Positions 11,051 through 22,462 of a stretch of 64,000 bases of DNA are shown here, piece after piece. The position numbers and the translations under genes were made by a program. Numbering within the stretch: the stretch's first letter is position 1; every line of letters begins with the position of its first letter. This stretch comes from Tiliqua scincoides (lineage: Eukaryota; Chordata; Lepidosauria; Squamata; Scincidae): the NCBI RefSeq assembly GCF_035046505.1, contig NC_089830.1, forward strand, positions 20,571,561 through 20,635,560, given 5' to 3'. Below the pieces are notes generated by a model, which saw only the letters and a list, made by a program, of their open reading frames with translations, was not told the DNA's origin and ran no database searches.

Positions 11051-11575
11051 TGTGCTGCCAAGAAGACGTGTAAAAAATGGAGCATTTGTTAGTACATCCC
11101 TGTTCCTGGCTGTACCAATTTGCCCCGTGGGAGTTGCTACACTGGGGTTAATGAGCCTCCTCACACTGTTAGGCCTGCATTATTTATCATCTCCTGGAGC
11201 CTCAACTCTCCCATCTTCCTTTCAAAAGCTGCCCTTTTGGTAAATGCTGAAATAGGCCGGGATCCAGAGATTTCTTCACATCAATCAGCGTTATTCTTGC
11301 TGCCAGAGAAAGGGATTTTTTTTTTTTTTGCCCTAATTTGGCAAGGAAAAACGGCACACCAAAGTGGCCTTCTATGTACACATAGGCCACAGAATTGAAC
11401 TAGCCAGCTGTGTAACTAAAAGGCATGTTGGAGGGCCGATTACCCTCCTGCACACAGCTAGAAAGTAGGGACCTTTTACAGTAGAAGGCAAGGGGAAGAA
11501 GAGCGCCAAAAAGGGGCACCCTTCTTTCCCATAAATCCCTTTCAGTGCCTTTTGTCAATAGCATGGTTGCTACAC

Positions 11576-11930
11576 CATAAGAACATAAGAAGAGCCCTGC
11601 TGGATCAGGTCGAGGTCCTTCTAGTCCAGCTTCCTGGATCCCACAGATGTCACACAAGACAATAAGATACCTGCATCCCATTGGCACTCCCTTGCATCAG
11701 GCATTCCAAGTTAGCCTTCTTCTAAAACCTGGAAGTATACCCATTATGGCTTGGAACATGTGATGGACCTTCCTCCAGCAATCTGTCCAATTCCCTTTTC
11801 AACTGGGCCAAATACTATCACTACATCCTGTGGCAAGGAGTTCCACAGGATGCGGTGATGCCATCTGGCTTAGATGCCTTTAAAAGGAGATCGGACAGAT
11901 TCCTAAAAGAAAAGTCCGTCGCTGACTGCT
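11576..11930. mobile_element. Inverted pair of CR1 3' fragments
   Basis: 11576-11849 is a minus-strand CR1 3' end. At GGAGTTCCACAGG|ATGCGGTGATG it switches directly to a plus-strand piece of the ORF2 end (11850-11930, encoding LDAFKRRSDRFLKEKS). The pieces meet close to the same point of the consensus. Confidence 0.8.
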
Positions 11931-12424
11931 CGGTTCCTTCACCGGTGTCTACTCCCAACCATCTTCTATGCCTGCAGCAACCAAGAAGAACATCAAAGCC
12001 TCCCACAGCTAGAAGAGATCAGACAAGGAAATGGCACAGAAGGGCATATCGACCTGCAGCTTCACTCGGGACCTCGCAGCTAGGAAAATTTCTGGCCCTC
12101 TAGAAGCAAGACATCCCAAGGTTCAACTCCAGGGCCAATGTGCCCCCACATACTCCCCCATGTCTACCCTGCCCAGTGCCCATGTCCCACTGCTTCTCTG
12201 CATGTTCTTTTGTTTACATCTGGGAGAAGACCAGGCTTCTCCAAGGAGGTGAAGGGATGCTGTGGGTAAAGGGCTCTGGCCACTTCCAATTAGTCTGGGT
12301 CAGCAGCCCAAGGTGAAGAGTGACCCTCCCCTTCTCAGCTGATACCGCACTGGTTGACTGCATCCCTTCAACTAGCACTGAGTGCTAGTTGACTGGAGGT
12401 CAATGAGATACAGTCTGGAGGTCA
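11931..12424. other. No gene seen
   Basis: Single-copy-looking intergenic DNA with no supported feature. Confidence 0.4.
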
Positions 12425-12798
12425 AAGAGATACAGTCAATTCTTGATATCCATGCGCTCTGTTTCCGCAGATTCACTTATCCACGGGAACAAAGGGCGCA
12501 ACTCACCTTATGCCATCTGCAGACTGTTCTTTTCTCTCTGTGGCCATTCTGACACTATCTGGGCCATTCTGAAGCCGCCGCAGCATTTGCGGTGGCCATT
12601 TTGAATCCTGTGGCCGCCCTTTTATAGCCATCTGGGACATTCTGAAGCCACCTGTGGCCATTCTGATCTATCGGCACCCTTAACGCCAATATGATTTTCC
12701 TTCTTAATCCATTGATCCCATCGGATCAAGGATTCCATACCTTCGGATTTGGTATCCGCTGGGTCAACCCCTGCAGATACTGAGAATTGTCTGTACTA
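12425..12798. mobile_element. Tigger/mariner-like DNA element remnant
   Basis: The ends are inverted: ACAGTCAATTCTTGATATCC on the left and GATACTGAGAATTGTCTGTA on the right. These resemble pogo/Tigger termini. Tandem variants of GGCCATTCTGA with TCTGGG lie inside (12540-12665). Confidence 0.65.
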
Positions 12799-13284
12799 CT
12801 ACCCTATTTTGGTTGGGCTTCTTTGGGTCCCTCCCTTGGGGACAGAGACATTATGGTAGGTTGCTGGCCCCTTCTGTTTCCTTTCCATGGCCCAAGACGG
12901 GACAGAGTCTTTGGCCTAGTTTTACACTCCGACAAGCCAGCTCCATTTTTATCCTCCTGGTCTTGGGAAGGTTCATTCTGTTTGCAAACATGTCATTTGG
13001 ACGGCCACGGATTTAGCTGAGCAGGAGTACTAAGTGCCATGGAAAGGTTAGTAATGACACTCTCTGGACCAGGGAGAGTGGGATCCAAGCAGCAAGGCTT
13101 CCAAGTTAGGGGGCTCAGCTGGGTTGGGAATGGAGCATCACGAAGACATCTGGTCTGGAATTTGCCAGGTTCTGTGCAAGAGGCTGGGTGGCCCTAAGGC
13201 TGTGCGGTTAGGCAGGGGAACACTCGTTGGATCCAAGGAGCACTGCACACTGGAAGTAACCTATGTGAGACAAAGGCAGACATG
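12799..13284. other. No gene seen
   Basis: No exon or recognised element. Confidence 0.4.
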
Positions 13285-13652
13285 CTAGTTAAAAATCTGG
13301 CTCATCTTAATCTTCTCACCTCCACCCAGCACTCTACTGTTCAGCTTATTCATCTAACTTGTTGCACAGATCACATGACACCCATCATTAAATCTCTCTG
13401 CTCTGGCTTCCTGTCCGCTCATGGATCCAACATTAAGCTCCTGACCTTTAGCTTCAAACTCTGCACAGCCTCGCCCCTCCTGACCTCCTAAGATGCTCCT
13501 GGTTGCATCCTTCATTCTTCCAGCTACACCCTCAACCATCCAAACGCTTAATGCTCCTTCAAGTGACTTCACCATGTCTCCCTTCCTGCCCTTTATGCCT
13601 GGAACAGTCTCCCAGAAAACCTGTGGGATGTTTCCTTTCTCATCTCTTACAG

Positions 13653-13981
13653 CAGGGGTGCTCAATAGGTGGATCGCGATCTACTGGTAGATCGCGAGGC
13701 AAAATGAGTAGATCGCGGAGCCCTGTCTCTCCAAACTGTTAATATGTCAGTTTCGTCTAATGACTAGACGAAACTGACATATTTAGCTGACACTAAACTG
13801 ACACTGAAACTGACACTTTAGCTGCTCTTCAGGCATGCAGCAACAAAACTGACTAGACTCCAGCAGGGGCTCCATACATTAAAGGGGGTGTCTTTCAGAC
13901 GCTTCCTTCCCCCCTGGTAGATCTCCGGGCCTTGCTGGGTTTCAAAGTAGCTCTCGAGCCAAAAAAGTGTGAGCACCCCTG
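13653..13981. mobile_element. hAT-type element, family B, with internal hairpin
   Basis: Ends CAGGGGTGCTCAA and GTGAGCACCCCTG carry the duplication TCTTACAG on both sides (13645-13652 and 13982-13989). A TAGATCGCG motif is repeated at the left. A perfect 19-bp inverted repeat lies inside at 13741-13783. Confidence 0.88.
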
Positions 13982-14015
13982 TCTTACAGATCCCTTCACA
14001 GAGCACTCATTTTGC

Positions 14016-14341
14016 ATGACACAAGATGTCCCCTGCTGGATCAGGCCAAAAGCCCTTCTAGTCCAGCTTCCTGTATCTCACAGCGGCCCACTGGATACCT
14101 CAGAGAGCACACAACAAGCTACCTGCATCCTGTTGCCACTCCCTTGCATCTAGCATGTCAGAGATAGCCTACTTCTAAAACCAGGAGATTGTATATACCC
14201 ATCATGATGGACTTCTCCTTCATAAATCTGTCCAGTACCCTTTTAAAGGCATCTAGGTCAGACACCATCACCATCTCCTGTGGCAAGGAGTTCCACAGAT
14301 TAATTTCATGCTGTGTAAAGTAGTTTTTTTTTTGTACCATG
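14016..14341 (-). mobile_element. CR1 3' end
   Basis: The minus strand encodes NLWNSLPQEMV and DAFKRVLDRFMKEKSI, followed by the CR1 3' UTR. The terminal tail is missing or decayed. Confidence 0.82.
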
Positions 14342-14530
14342 CCTTCATCCCCATTTCCTACTACAAATACAGCTTATGCATGCATCCCTGAATCAATCTC
14401 ATATCTTCCCTGTTTACCCCTGCCTCTGTCCTCCTTGTGTCTAGAACTGGACTGTAAGGTCTTTGAGGCAGGGACCCATCTGTTCACTTTGCATCCAGCA
14501 TAATGTGCATTGATAGTGCTGATGGAGATG

Positions 14531-15275
14531 CACAAAATAACCTGTGAATTCCCTATTTCACCAGCAGGGCAACGTTCTTCACACCACCTCACTCTGCAGG
14601 GATTCAGTCCACTACCTGACTTGGAAGCCCTTTTGTGATTCAGACCAGTCACTGAGGATGTGGACCTCTGCCCATGGCTCAAAACTTTTCAATTGCAACC
14701 AGAGGTTCACTTGATCCATGTACCTTTAGACCCCTTCCTCCAACAACAACCCCTGTGCATGGAAAATTGCCATCCCAGGAAGAACACAAAGTAACAGCCC
14801 ACATTCCTGACACGGGGTATGTCTGTCTGTCTGTGTCTGGAGGTTCAGTTAAGTCTGCCACCCAGTGTCATCACTAGGTGGGTGCAGACCACACTAGGTG
14901 ACACCCAAAAGCTCCAAAGCCCATCTACCAGACTTCCTGAGGAGATCAGGTCTACTCACCAAGTAGACCTGGCTTCCTGGTCAGCTGGGCCTCTGTCTTT
15001 GGCTGTCCACGAGGCTAGGTCTACCTGACAGAAGAGTGGGAGATGGTTGGCCAGGTTGATTAGTCATACCCAGAGCTCTGGAGGTGGATCAAGTTCAAGG
15101 GGGTGACACCCTGAGTTATTGCACTGGGTGACACCAACCCTAGTGACACCACTGTCCCCAGTGGAGTCTGAAGCAGTCAGCCCCAGATATCAGTCTGCCC
15201 CTTCAGTGATGGGTGGGTCACTTCTTTGTGTTTCTGGCTCTGTTTCAAAAGCAACTCACCAGCTCTAAGATCCTT
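14531..15275. other. 3' flank of FXYD1
   Basis: This must hold the FXYD1 3' UTR (minus strand). I found no clear AATAAA on that strand. Short GTGACACC-type repeats at 14863-14910 and 15100-15160 resemble pieces of the hAT element at 62493-62823. Confidence 0.4.
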
Positions 15276-15298
15276 CTATCTCATCCTGGTGGATAAAC
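15276..15298 (-). CDS. FXYD1: FXYD1 coding exon 6 (C-terminus)
   Basis: A TTCTCCCTAG acceptor leads into GT TTA TCC ACC AGG ATG AGA TAG, giving RLSTRMR and stop. It keeps the RRLST phosphorylation site; Met replaces the middle of the mammalian RRR. Confidence 0.88.
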
Positions 15299-18200
15299 CT
15301 AGGGAGAATTTTGAAAGACGCAGTTAACAGGCAGTGTCTCAGAAAAGATGCATTCTGTCCTTTCTGCTAATAGACCCCAGGCTGGGACAGTCTGTCCCCT
15401 CCAGCGCCTGTTACATGCTGAACTTAAGTCGCCCCAGAGCAGATCTCGTCCCAGAGTGCGAGATGCAAGCAGACAGCTCGTGTAAGATGACTGTTGTCCC
15501 ATCACGTCATGTGGCATTAAATCACCCCCACTGTGGAGATGGGTAATGACCCGGGGCAACCGTCTTTGGAGAACCTCTCTCCTAGGCTGGGCCCTTGTTT
15601 CCACCAAAACAGTGAGGTTGCAACCCCTATTCACACTTTCCTGGGACTGGGAGTAAACCCTATTCTATCCAATTGGACTTATTTCCGAGTAGACATGCCT
15701 GAGATTGCATTGCAGGGACCACGCTTCAACCTCTTTAAGAGACCCCTAACAAGATCTGTGCTCGTTTAATATGTTCCCAAACCTGATGCACCCTGCAAAA
15801 GCTTTAACCTGGCACAGAAATGGGACAGGGCTTTTGTTTTGTTTTAAGTTCCTAGTCCTCAAGTAAAGGGGAACTGGAATATGCTGGAACTTACGCCGGA
15901 TAGAGCTGCGCAGAGTCCCTTCCTCCTCATCCGGTTCACCCGTCCTTGGAAAAGAACAAGGTTATCATGCCACATTGCTTATATGCCCAGCTCTGGCACA
16001 CTCCTCGGTGCAAACACTGCAGGCAGGACCCAGTTCACTCCAGAACATAATTCAGCAACTGCCTCAATGTTAGCCCTATTCCATGCACCCTTCAACTAGG
16101 TTCACTGTTCCCAGACCAGAGCATTTTGCACAAGAGCAAAGTCATAGCTCCCCCTGATGGCAGACAGAGGAATAACTGGTCTGTGCACCAATAGCTTAAT
16201 CAATAAGATGGAACCATAGAACATTAAGAGAGATGCTTGCAATAGGGAATGGTTCTTTGCTCCTTCTGCTTCCCCCTCCCTCGTTAATATCTGTGGCTCC
16301 TGTGGGCAGGAGAACCAATGGATTGAAATTCTAGGGAAGGAGATTTAGGATAGGCATGAGGAAGAGTTTCCCAACTGTAAGAACTTGTCTAGCACTGATA
16401 CAGTTTGCCTTGGACTTTAAGAACTGACACAACAGAGCTCACTTTCCACCCTTCTACCCAACAAAGCTGTTCAGGAAAGTTACCTTTGTTGCTGGTTGAA
16501 CTTGCAACGACAACGCCGGCCTGGGAAAGGAAGCAAATCATAAATGAGTAGTAAAAGAACAACACAGCAAGGACTGGCTAGGCGATATGACTCCCACCTT
16601 CCACCCAGTCTGCTTCTTGGAGAGTAGCACTGATTAGTGGTTGGAACAGACAACAGCCCACATTGGAGAAGAATCATGGCTCAGAGGGTAAGCATCAAAT
16701 GCTTTGCATGTAGGTGGTCCAAGATATAATTCCTGGCATTTCCAGACAAAAAGAATCTCAGAAAGTAGAGTCAGGAAAGGTGAGATCTTTACTTGAGGGT
16801 CATAGAGCACCAGCCAAAGCACAGTGTACAGGATCTAGTCCTATCCATGTGCCGAAATTACACTCAGAGGCAAGCCAGTGAGGAGCAACAGGTAAGAGAC
16901 TGAGCTGTGAATGGAGACCTCCCCAATTCAAGTCTCACCTCTGCCATGAATTCTCACTAATTGAACTTTGAGAAGCCACTACATTCTCAGCCTCAGTCTT
17001 CCCCATCTTTAATATGGGAATAATACATTGCCCACTTTGCAGGGCTGTTGCAAGGACAACAACAAAAGGATACATGTAAACCATTCTGCATATTCAGGAA
17101 GCAATCTGGGTCTGTAGTAGAAAATCAGTGTGGAAAAGGTGGAGTTTCTTAATGCTTTCCCTTTTCTCTGCTAAAATTTCCCCAGGTAATTTTCACTCCA
17201 TCAGGGAAAAGATATAAGTACCTGGAAGGGGAGGGGCTGTGTGGGTACCCATGGAATTAGCAGAAAGAGTGCAAGAGGGAGAAGGATTAAGAAGTCCCTC
17301 CTTCCCATATCAATTTTATGCACAGATTTCAGCCTCCTTATTTAGCTGTATTTAAGCAAAGAAAAATACACATTAGGAACAAAATGCATAGCACATGGTG
17401 CACAGTCTGGCTCTAATTCTGCAAAAAGCAAGTGTACATTTGGGGTTGGGATGGGGACGAGTTGGGGGGGGAATCTACTCACTGAGTATAATCAGAATGC
17501 CGAGCAGGAACAAGACCACAGCAAATATTAACCCTCCAATTCTCAGAGTCTTGTAATCTGGGAAGGGAGAAGAAAACAGTGGTTGTTGCAGGCTGAGAAC
17601 ACAACTCTTAGTTTGTTACACTACTCAACTAGCATTCTTAACCAGGCAGGAAAGTAGCCAGAAGAGAGTCAAAAAAACCCATATCTTTGTGCTGTCATAT
17701 GTGAGAGCACAATCTAGGGGGAAATTCTCCTGGACAAGCCCCATGGAGAGGAGTGGGGAGGCCCCCTAAGGACAAAGTAACACCTGAACAGCTTCCTTTT
17801 TTGACCCTTTTTCTTTGAATGCTTTTCTCTGCTAAAATTTCCCCAGCTGCTGTTCACCTTACAAGAGAAAATATACCAGTTACCGGAGGTTCTCCTTGTA
17901 CAGACAATTTTTAGCAGAAAAAAAAAAAAAAATAAAAGCCAAGGAGAAAAAGTTAAAGCAAATTAAAACATATATTAGGAACAAAGTGCACAGCACATGG
18001 TTAAAGCTATAGTGTACTTGTGTCTCCTAATTTACATAAGAACAGCCCCACTGGATCAGGCCATAGGCCCATCTAGTCCAGCTTCCTGTATCTGTATGCA
18101 GGCATCTGTATACAGCTTCCTGTATCCCTTCTAGATGCAAGGGAGGGCACCTGAATGAGGTCTCTTGTTATCTGGTGCGCTCCCTGGGGCATTTGGTGGG

Positions 18201-20233
18201 CCGCTGTGAGATACAGGAAGCTGGACTAGATGGGCCTATGGCCTGATCCAGTAGGGCTGTTCTTATGTTCTTATCTCACAGCGACCCACCAAATGCCCCA
18301 GGGAGCACACCAGACAACAAGAGACCTCATCCTGGTGCCCTCCCTTGCATCTGGCCTTCTGACATAGCCCATTTCTAAAATCAGGAGGTTGCACATACAC
18401 ATCATGGCTTGTAAGCCAAAATGGATTTTTCCTCCAGAAATTTGTCCAATCCCCTTTTAAAGGCGTCCAGGCCAGACGCCATCACCACATCCTGTGGCAA
18501 GGAGTTCCACAGACCAACCACACGCTGAGTAAAGAAATATTTTCTTTTGTCTGTCCTAACCCTCCCAACACTCTATTTTAGTGGATGTCCCCTGGTTCTG
18601 GTATTATGTGAGAGTGTAAAGAGCATCTCTCTATCCACTTTATCCTTCCTGTGCATAATTTTGTATGTCTCAATCATGTCCCCCCTCAAGCGCCTCTTTT
18701 CTAGGCTGAAGAGGCCCAAACGCCTTAGCCTTTCATCACAAGGAAGGTGCCCCAGCCCTGCATTCATCTTAGTCGCTCTCTTTTGCACCTTTTCCATTTC
18801 CACTATATCCTTTTTGATTGGAACAGTGGTGCTTTAATAACCTTCCCCCCACCCCATGTGGTTTCCCCGAAGGTTCAATCAGCCCCATGCTGGAGGGGGC
18901 TGAGAAATACCATTACAGCTTAACTGCCATGAGAATTAAAGTTATTAAAATATTTCCCAAGAAAATAAACGGCAGGTGGGATTTAAGGGCCCAACCCTAT
19001 CCAACTTTCCAGCACTGATGCAGCCATGCCAATAGGGTGTGCACTGCACCCATGCAGTCATAGGGCGTCCTCAAGGTAAGGGGATGTTTGTTCCCTTACG
19101 CTGGGGCTGCATTGCGGCTACATCGGTGCTGGAAAGTTGGATAGAATTGGGAGCTAAGTCATAGAAACAGCATGGGAGAGAGAGGGAAGGGTGGAACAGC
19201 CCTTCCTCTGCTGATCTGATAAAAGTCAGACCAAACTGTGCCCATTTTAGGATGGGTTAAAACAACAAGAGATCCAATAATATGTGGTTTGTCCTAACTT
19301 TTCAAAACTCTGGAAGGGGAACTCTATGCTTGCAATTTGTCTCCCATTCCTAGAGAGATAGTTTATCATCATCCTCATCATCAACTCACCATAACTGAAG
19401 GGGTCGTTCGTCAGCTCCTTTTCTGGTTCTAAAAGAGACAGACACACAAACACACACCAGGAGTGATCAATTATATGGGTGACCTTATCTCTGACCCCAA
19501 ATCACTCAAGTGAAACTAACTGGCTTTAGAATTTCACTTCCCTAGTATTGATTAATACGTCACTGATGAAACTTCCTGGTTGCCTTTGGGTCCTTCACTC
19601 TCAGCCTTACCTACTTCACAGGGCTGTTGTGAGGACAAAAAGAAGGGGAGGTTGCCCTGCTCTACACTCGCGATACTACGTTCATAATAACCTTGACACC
19701 TTCCTGATAAATGCAAACAAACTCACTGAGATTGTACAGGCACATTGCCCTCAGATGAAGTAGGGAGCCCTTTCCAAGTACAGGCTTAGAGGGCCCCTTA
19801 AATTTTCAAGGGCATGGTGCCCTCAGTTTCCCATGGAAATTAGATGAACTGAGTGAGGACATGTGCCATGTAGAGTCAGAACACATTTTCATCCAAACTC
19901 AGCATTCTGCCTGCCTACAAATATCAGCCAGCCAGATGCTGCAGGGAAATCCACAAGTAGGGCAATATCTATCCTCTGTTACTAGGCAGTAAGGCCCATT
20001 AAACACAATGTGACTGCATTCCAAGAAAAAAAGACACATTAAAAAAAAAATCAACAAGTTTGTTTTTTTTTAATTTCTCAGGCAGCATGAATAGTGCCTA
20101 CTCCTTTTAAGATCTCCAGATGTTGGCAGATGTGTTCAATGGCTTCTCCACATTCTCCCCATCCTCCAACTTTACCTGCGACTGCAGATCCCAGCATGAT
20201 CCCAAAGAGAGGCAGAAAGATCCACAGGCCCAT
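15276..20233 (-). CDS. FXYD1: FXYD1 (phospholemman), complete six-exon coding region
   Basis: This gene encodes a small type I membrane protein that binds the Na,K-ATPase in the plasma membrane and changes its ion affinity. Coding exons are 20176-20233, 19390-19428, 17483-17557, 16484-16520, 15895-15944 and 15276-15298. They join in frame to 93 residues (human is 92). Residues 1-19 are a signal peptide. DPFSYD at 28-33 holds the family PFxYD motif. IGGLIFAVVLFLLGILIIL (39-57) is the membrane segment. RRCRCKFNQQQR (59-70) is identical to the mammalian form as I remember it, with the two palmitoylation-type cysteines. The tail TGEPDEEEGTLRSSIRRLST keeps the PKA/PKC sites (RRLS at 86-89). Mammals end RRLSTRRR; here the end is RRLSTRMR. 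The next gene upstream, LGI4, is head-to-head. The 5' UTR exon was not identified. Confidence 0.96.
15614..15708. repeat. Short palindromic repeat, copy 5 (FXYD1 intron 5)
   Basis: TTGCAACCCCTATTCACAC and GAGTAGACATGCCTGAGATTG ends, with the two GTAAACCC/GGACTTATT arms between. Confidence 0.6.
15895..15944 (-). CDS. FXYD1: FXYD1 coding exon 5
   Basis: Encodes the end of Arg70, then TGEPDEEEGTLRSSIR, with an unusual acceptor (TTTTCCAAG) and a consensus donor C|GTAAGT. Confidence 0.93.
15945..16483 (-). other. FXYD1 intron 4
   Basis: No repeat or further exon recognised in this intron. Confidence 0.5.
16484..16520 (-). CDS. FXYD1: FXYD1 coding exon 4
   Basis: A 37-nt exon encoding SRRCRCKFNQQQ and two bases of Arg, between CTTTCCCAG and G|GTAACT. 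It is the juxtamembrane basic and cysteine motif. Confidence 0.95.
16860..17100 (+). mobile_element. Old tRNA-type or MIR-like SINE in FXYD1 intron 3
   Basis: It holds CAATTCAAGTCTCACCTCTG (B-box-like) followed by CCTCAGTCTTCCCCATCTTT and GGGCTGTTGCAAGGAC, the usual order in MIR/CORE-type SINEs. It is decayed. Confidence 0.5.
17483..17557 (-). CDS. FXYD1: FXYD1 coding exon 3 (membrane segment)
   Basis: A TTCCCAG acceptor is followed by the rest of the Asp codon, YKTLR and the whole transmembrane helix to Leu57. The donor is A|GTGAGT. Confidence 0.95.
18034..18815. mobile_element. CR1 3' end (minus) with an inverted CR1 tail inside
   Basis: The minus strand encodes VQKRATKMNAGLGHLP, LRRLGLFSLEKRRLRGDMIE and the later NSLPQDVV-type end, so this is the longest CR1 ORF2 remnant here. 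At about 18131-18274 a plus-strand CR1 tail interrupts the minus-strand one. It lies in FXYD1 intron 2. Confidence 0.85.
18986..19153. mobile_element. MITE with long inverted ends, family M1, copy 1
   Basis: The left arm CCTATCCAACTTTCCAGCAC and right arm GTGCTGGAAAGTTGGATAG are inverted repeats about 165 bp apart. Related copies are near 21040, 37814 and 61047. Confidence 0.72.
19390..19428 (-). CDS. FXYD1: FXYD1 coding exon 2
   Basis: After a TCTCTTTTAG acceptor it encodes EPEKELTNDPFSY and the first base of the Asp codon of PFxYD. The donor is G|GTGAGT. The mature protein should start at this Glu. Confidence 0.94.
19429..20175 (-). other. FXYD1 intron 1 (coding)
   Basis: Short A-rich and T-rich runs near 20025-20070; nothing else was recognised. 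Confidence 0.45.
20176..20233 (-). CDS. FXYD1: FXYD1 coding exon 1 (signal peptide)
   Basis: It encodes MGLWIFLPLFGIMLGSAVA plus one base, a typical signal sequence. The exon itself starts at 20240, after a CCCCAG acceptor, so a non-coding exon lies further upstream. The donor is G|GTAAAG. Confidence 0.93.
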
Positions 20234-20459
20234 GGTTGCCCTGGGGAGACATAAGAGGAAAGGCAGTCAGATTTCCTGGCTAGAGGCAATGTGGGCGACA
20301 TCTTCTTGCTGTTCGGGCATCACCGGGTAGCTGTGAAGGTTCACTGGAAATCCGAGTCTAACTCTGTGACGTTGCCTTTGGGCAGCGGTGGAGCGATTCT
20401 CTCAGAGTGTTCCCAAGTAGGAGGGAGCCTGTGGAAGGAAATTCCTGAAACTCAGAGTT

Positions 20460-20575
20460 GACTCTACTGCCTCTCAACCCCAAGCCCCATCTACGAGGGC
20501 TACGAGCCCCATCTCGTATAATCTCATATACAAGCCCCATCTCATATACGAGCCCCATCTCGTATAATTGCCAGA
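20460..20575. repeat. Short tandem repeat of a GAGCCCCATCTCGTATA motif
   Basis: The motif and variants occur about four times over 115 bp just upstream of FXYD1 coding exon 1. Confidence 0.6.
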
Positions 20576-20614
20576 CAGGTACAAGCGAGCAAAACATTGG
20601 GTTCAAGGGACTGG

Positions 20615-20735
20615 CAACAGGATACAGGTATCTTGTTGTCTTGAGTGCTCCCCAAGACATCTGGTGGGCCACTGTGAGATACAGTAAGCTGGACTAGCTG
20701 AGCCCTGGGCCTGATCCAGTAGGGCTCTTCTTATG
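20615..20735 (+). mobile_element. CR1 3' terminus
   Basis: GCCACTGTGAGATACAGTAAG and CTGATCCAGTAGGGCTCTTC, ending TCTTATGT, match the CR1 terminal region. Confidence 0.78.
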
Positions 20736-21039
20736 TACCTCTAGTGCAAGAAAATGTATCCATGAGTTGTTTGGAAATCTATCTGCTCATCTAGAATCTC
20801 TCAAACCATTTTATATTTACCTATGTATTTTATGTACTTTGTTATGTACTTTTAAGATATTTACATCCTGCTTTTCTCCACTACAAAGAACCAACTATTA
20901 GACTACATTTAAAACAACAACAACAAAATATTACATTCAGACAAACAAAAATGATGGCAGCAACCTTAACAGAGGAAGCCATCAGAGAAAATCATGAAAA
21001 TGGAACACTTGTTTTAAACAACCCAGAACCTCTTTATAC

Positions 21040-21213
21040 ATTATCCTATCCAACTTTCCATGCAGCTACAATGTAGCCCCGATGTAAGGGAACAAATGTT
21101 CCTTTACTTTGGGGAGGCCTCTGTGACAGCACCCCTGCTGCAAGATGTAGTGCCCACCCTGTTGGCATGGCTGCGTTGGCACTGGAAAATTGGATAGGAT
21201 TGGGTCCACATTT
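21040..21213. mobile_element. MITE family M1, copy 2
   Basis: Starts CCTATCCAACTTTCCATGC and ends CACTGGAAAATTGGATAGGA, inverted to each other, with AAGGGAACAAATGTTCCTTT as an inner palindrome. Confidence 0.7.
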
Positions 21214-22262
21214 TGTTTGCATTGCAGGATCCCTCTGCCCTTGATCCCACCCAATCCCAGAGATGTTCAGTAGGGTTGCCACATTTCTTCCTGGCAGGGC
21301 TCCTATGCCTTTAACAGCTATGCAGCCATCAGAAGTTCAGCAGGTAACTGTTCCTCCCATCACTTCGCTGCCACATCTGAAAAGAACAGTGGATGTCAAG
21401 TTTCAGCCCTTCTCATGGGAAAAACGCCGGAAGCCAGCAAGGTCATGAATTTGGCAATTCAAACGACAGAGGAGCAAACAGTAAACAAGGAGCAGCGATG
21501 CAGTGCAAGATCGAGCTTTGGGGATGGATGTTGCAAAATTTAAGAGCATCCCCCTTAAAAAAAAAAAACAATAAACAAGGTGCTCTGTGATAAAACAGGA
21601 AAGGTTGAGTGAGAAGGGAAAGCAAGAGAGCAGAGCAGTGCTGGAACAGCTGGAGGGGAAGGAATTATGAGAAGCAGGTCAGGGAGGTGTCTAGAACAGC
21701 CAGGTGGAAAGGGAAAGGAATGGAGGGGGGGAAGGAAATGGTCCTTAGAACAGCTGGTGCTGGACCATTTATTTCACATCCAGTCATGCTAGCTGGCTCT
21801 GGGAGAGGGAGGGCAAAGGCCTGTTTCTATAGAGATTGGCCTTTTGCAGTTTGGAACATTGCATTGCAATGTTGACAGACGATATCTGTTGTCTCCAGGT
21901 GCCCAGGGCCATTTCAGGGTTTCTTGCTTTCCCTGCCTGGTCAGTGACCTTCCAAAGGGAAAAAAAAAAAAAAAAAGATACTATAAAACACTCTTAGCCG
22001 GATATGTAGGTCACATCCTGACTAAAACACAACAAAATTCACAACCCACGTCCACAATGGCCCATGGGCACAAATCATCAACAGCTTTGTTGTGGAGCGC
22101 AGTCCCGCCCATCAGATGTAAAATCTCTGAGCTCTGCACGCCAAATGCTCCCCCCCTTCTTCCTGCTCCTGAGAGGTGAAAAGGAAGGTTTGAATGGAGT
22201 GCAACAGGAAGTGAGGAGGTGGAGAGCAGAGTGGTAGGCTAGAAAGTCTCCGGTGCTCCACT

Positions 22263-22452
22263 ACGGGTTACAAGCCACAATGTGTATGTGCAACCGCCTG
22301 ATTTTAGAAATGGGCTATGTCAGATGCAAGGGAGGGCACCAGGATGCAGGTGTGCTCCCTGGGGCATTTGGTGGGGCCACTGTGAGATACAGGGAACTGA
22401 ACTAGATGGCCCTATGGCCTGATCCAGTGGGGCTGTTCTTATGTTCTTATGC
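22263..22452 (+). mobile_element. CR1 3' end
   Basis: Runs from ACGGGTTACAAGCCACAATG to the GTTCTTATGTTCTTATG tail, with a small internal deletion relative to the other copies. Confidence 0.8.
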
Positions 22453-22462
22453 TCTGCGGGCT

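Larger units (their letters stand above)
13285..14530 (+). mobile_element. L2-like LINE remnant with two nested insertions
   Basis: 13285-13652, a small piece at 13990-14015 and 14342-14530 resemble the end of an L2-class LINE (CCTTTATGCCTGGAACAGTC; later GTAAGGTCTTTGAGGCAGGG). A hAT element (13653-13981) and a CR1 3' end (14016-14341) sit inside it. Confidence 0.55.
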
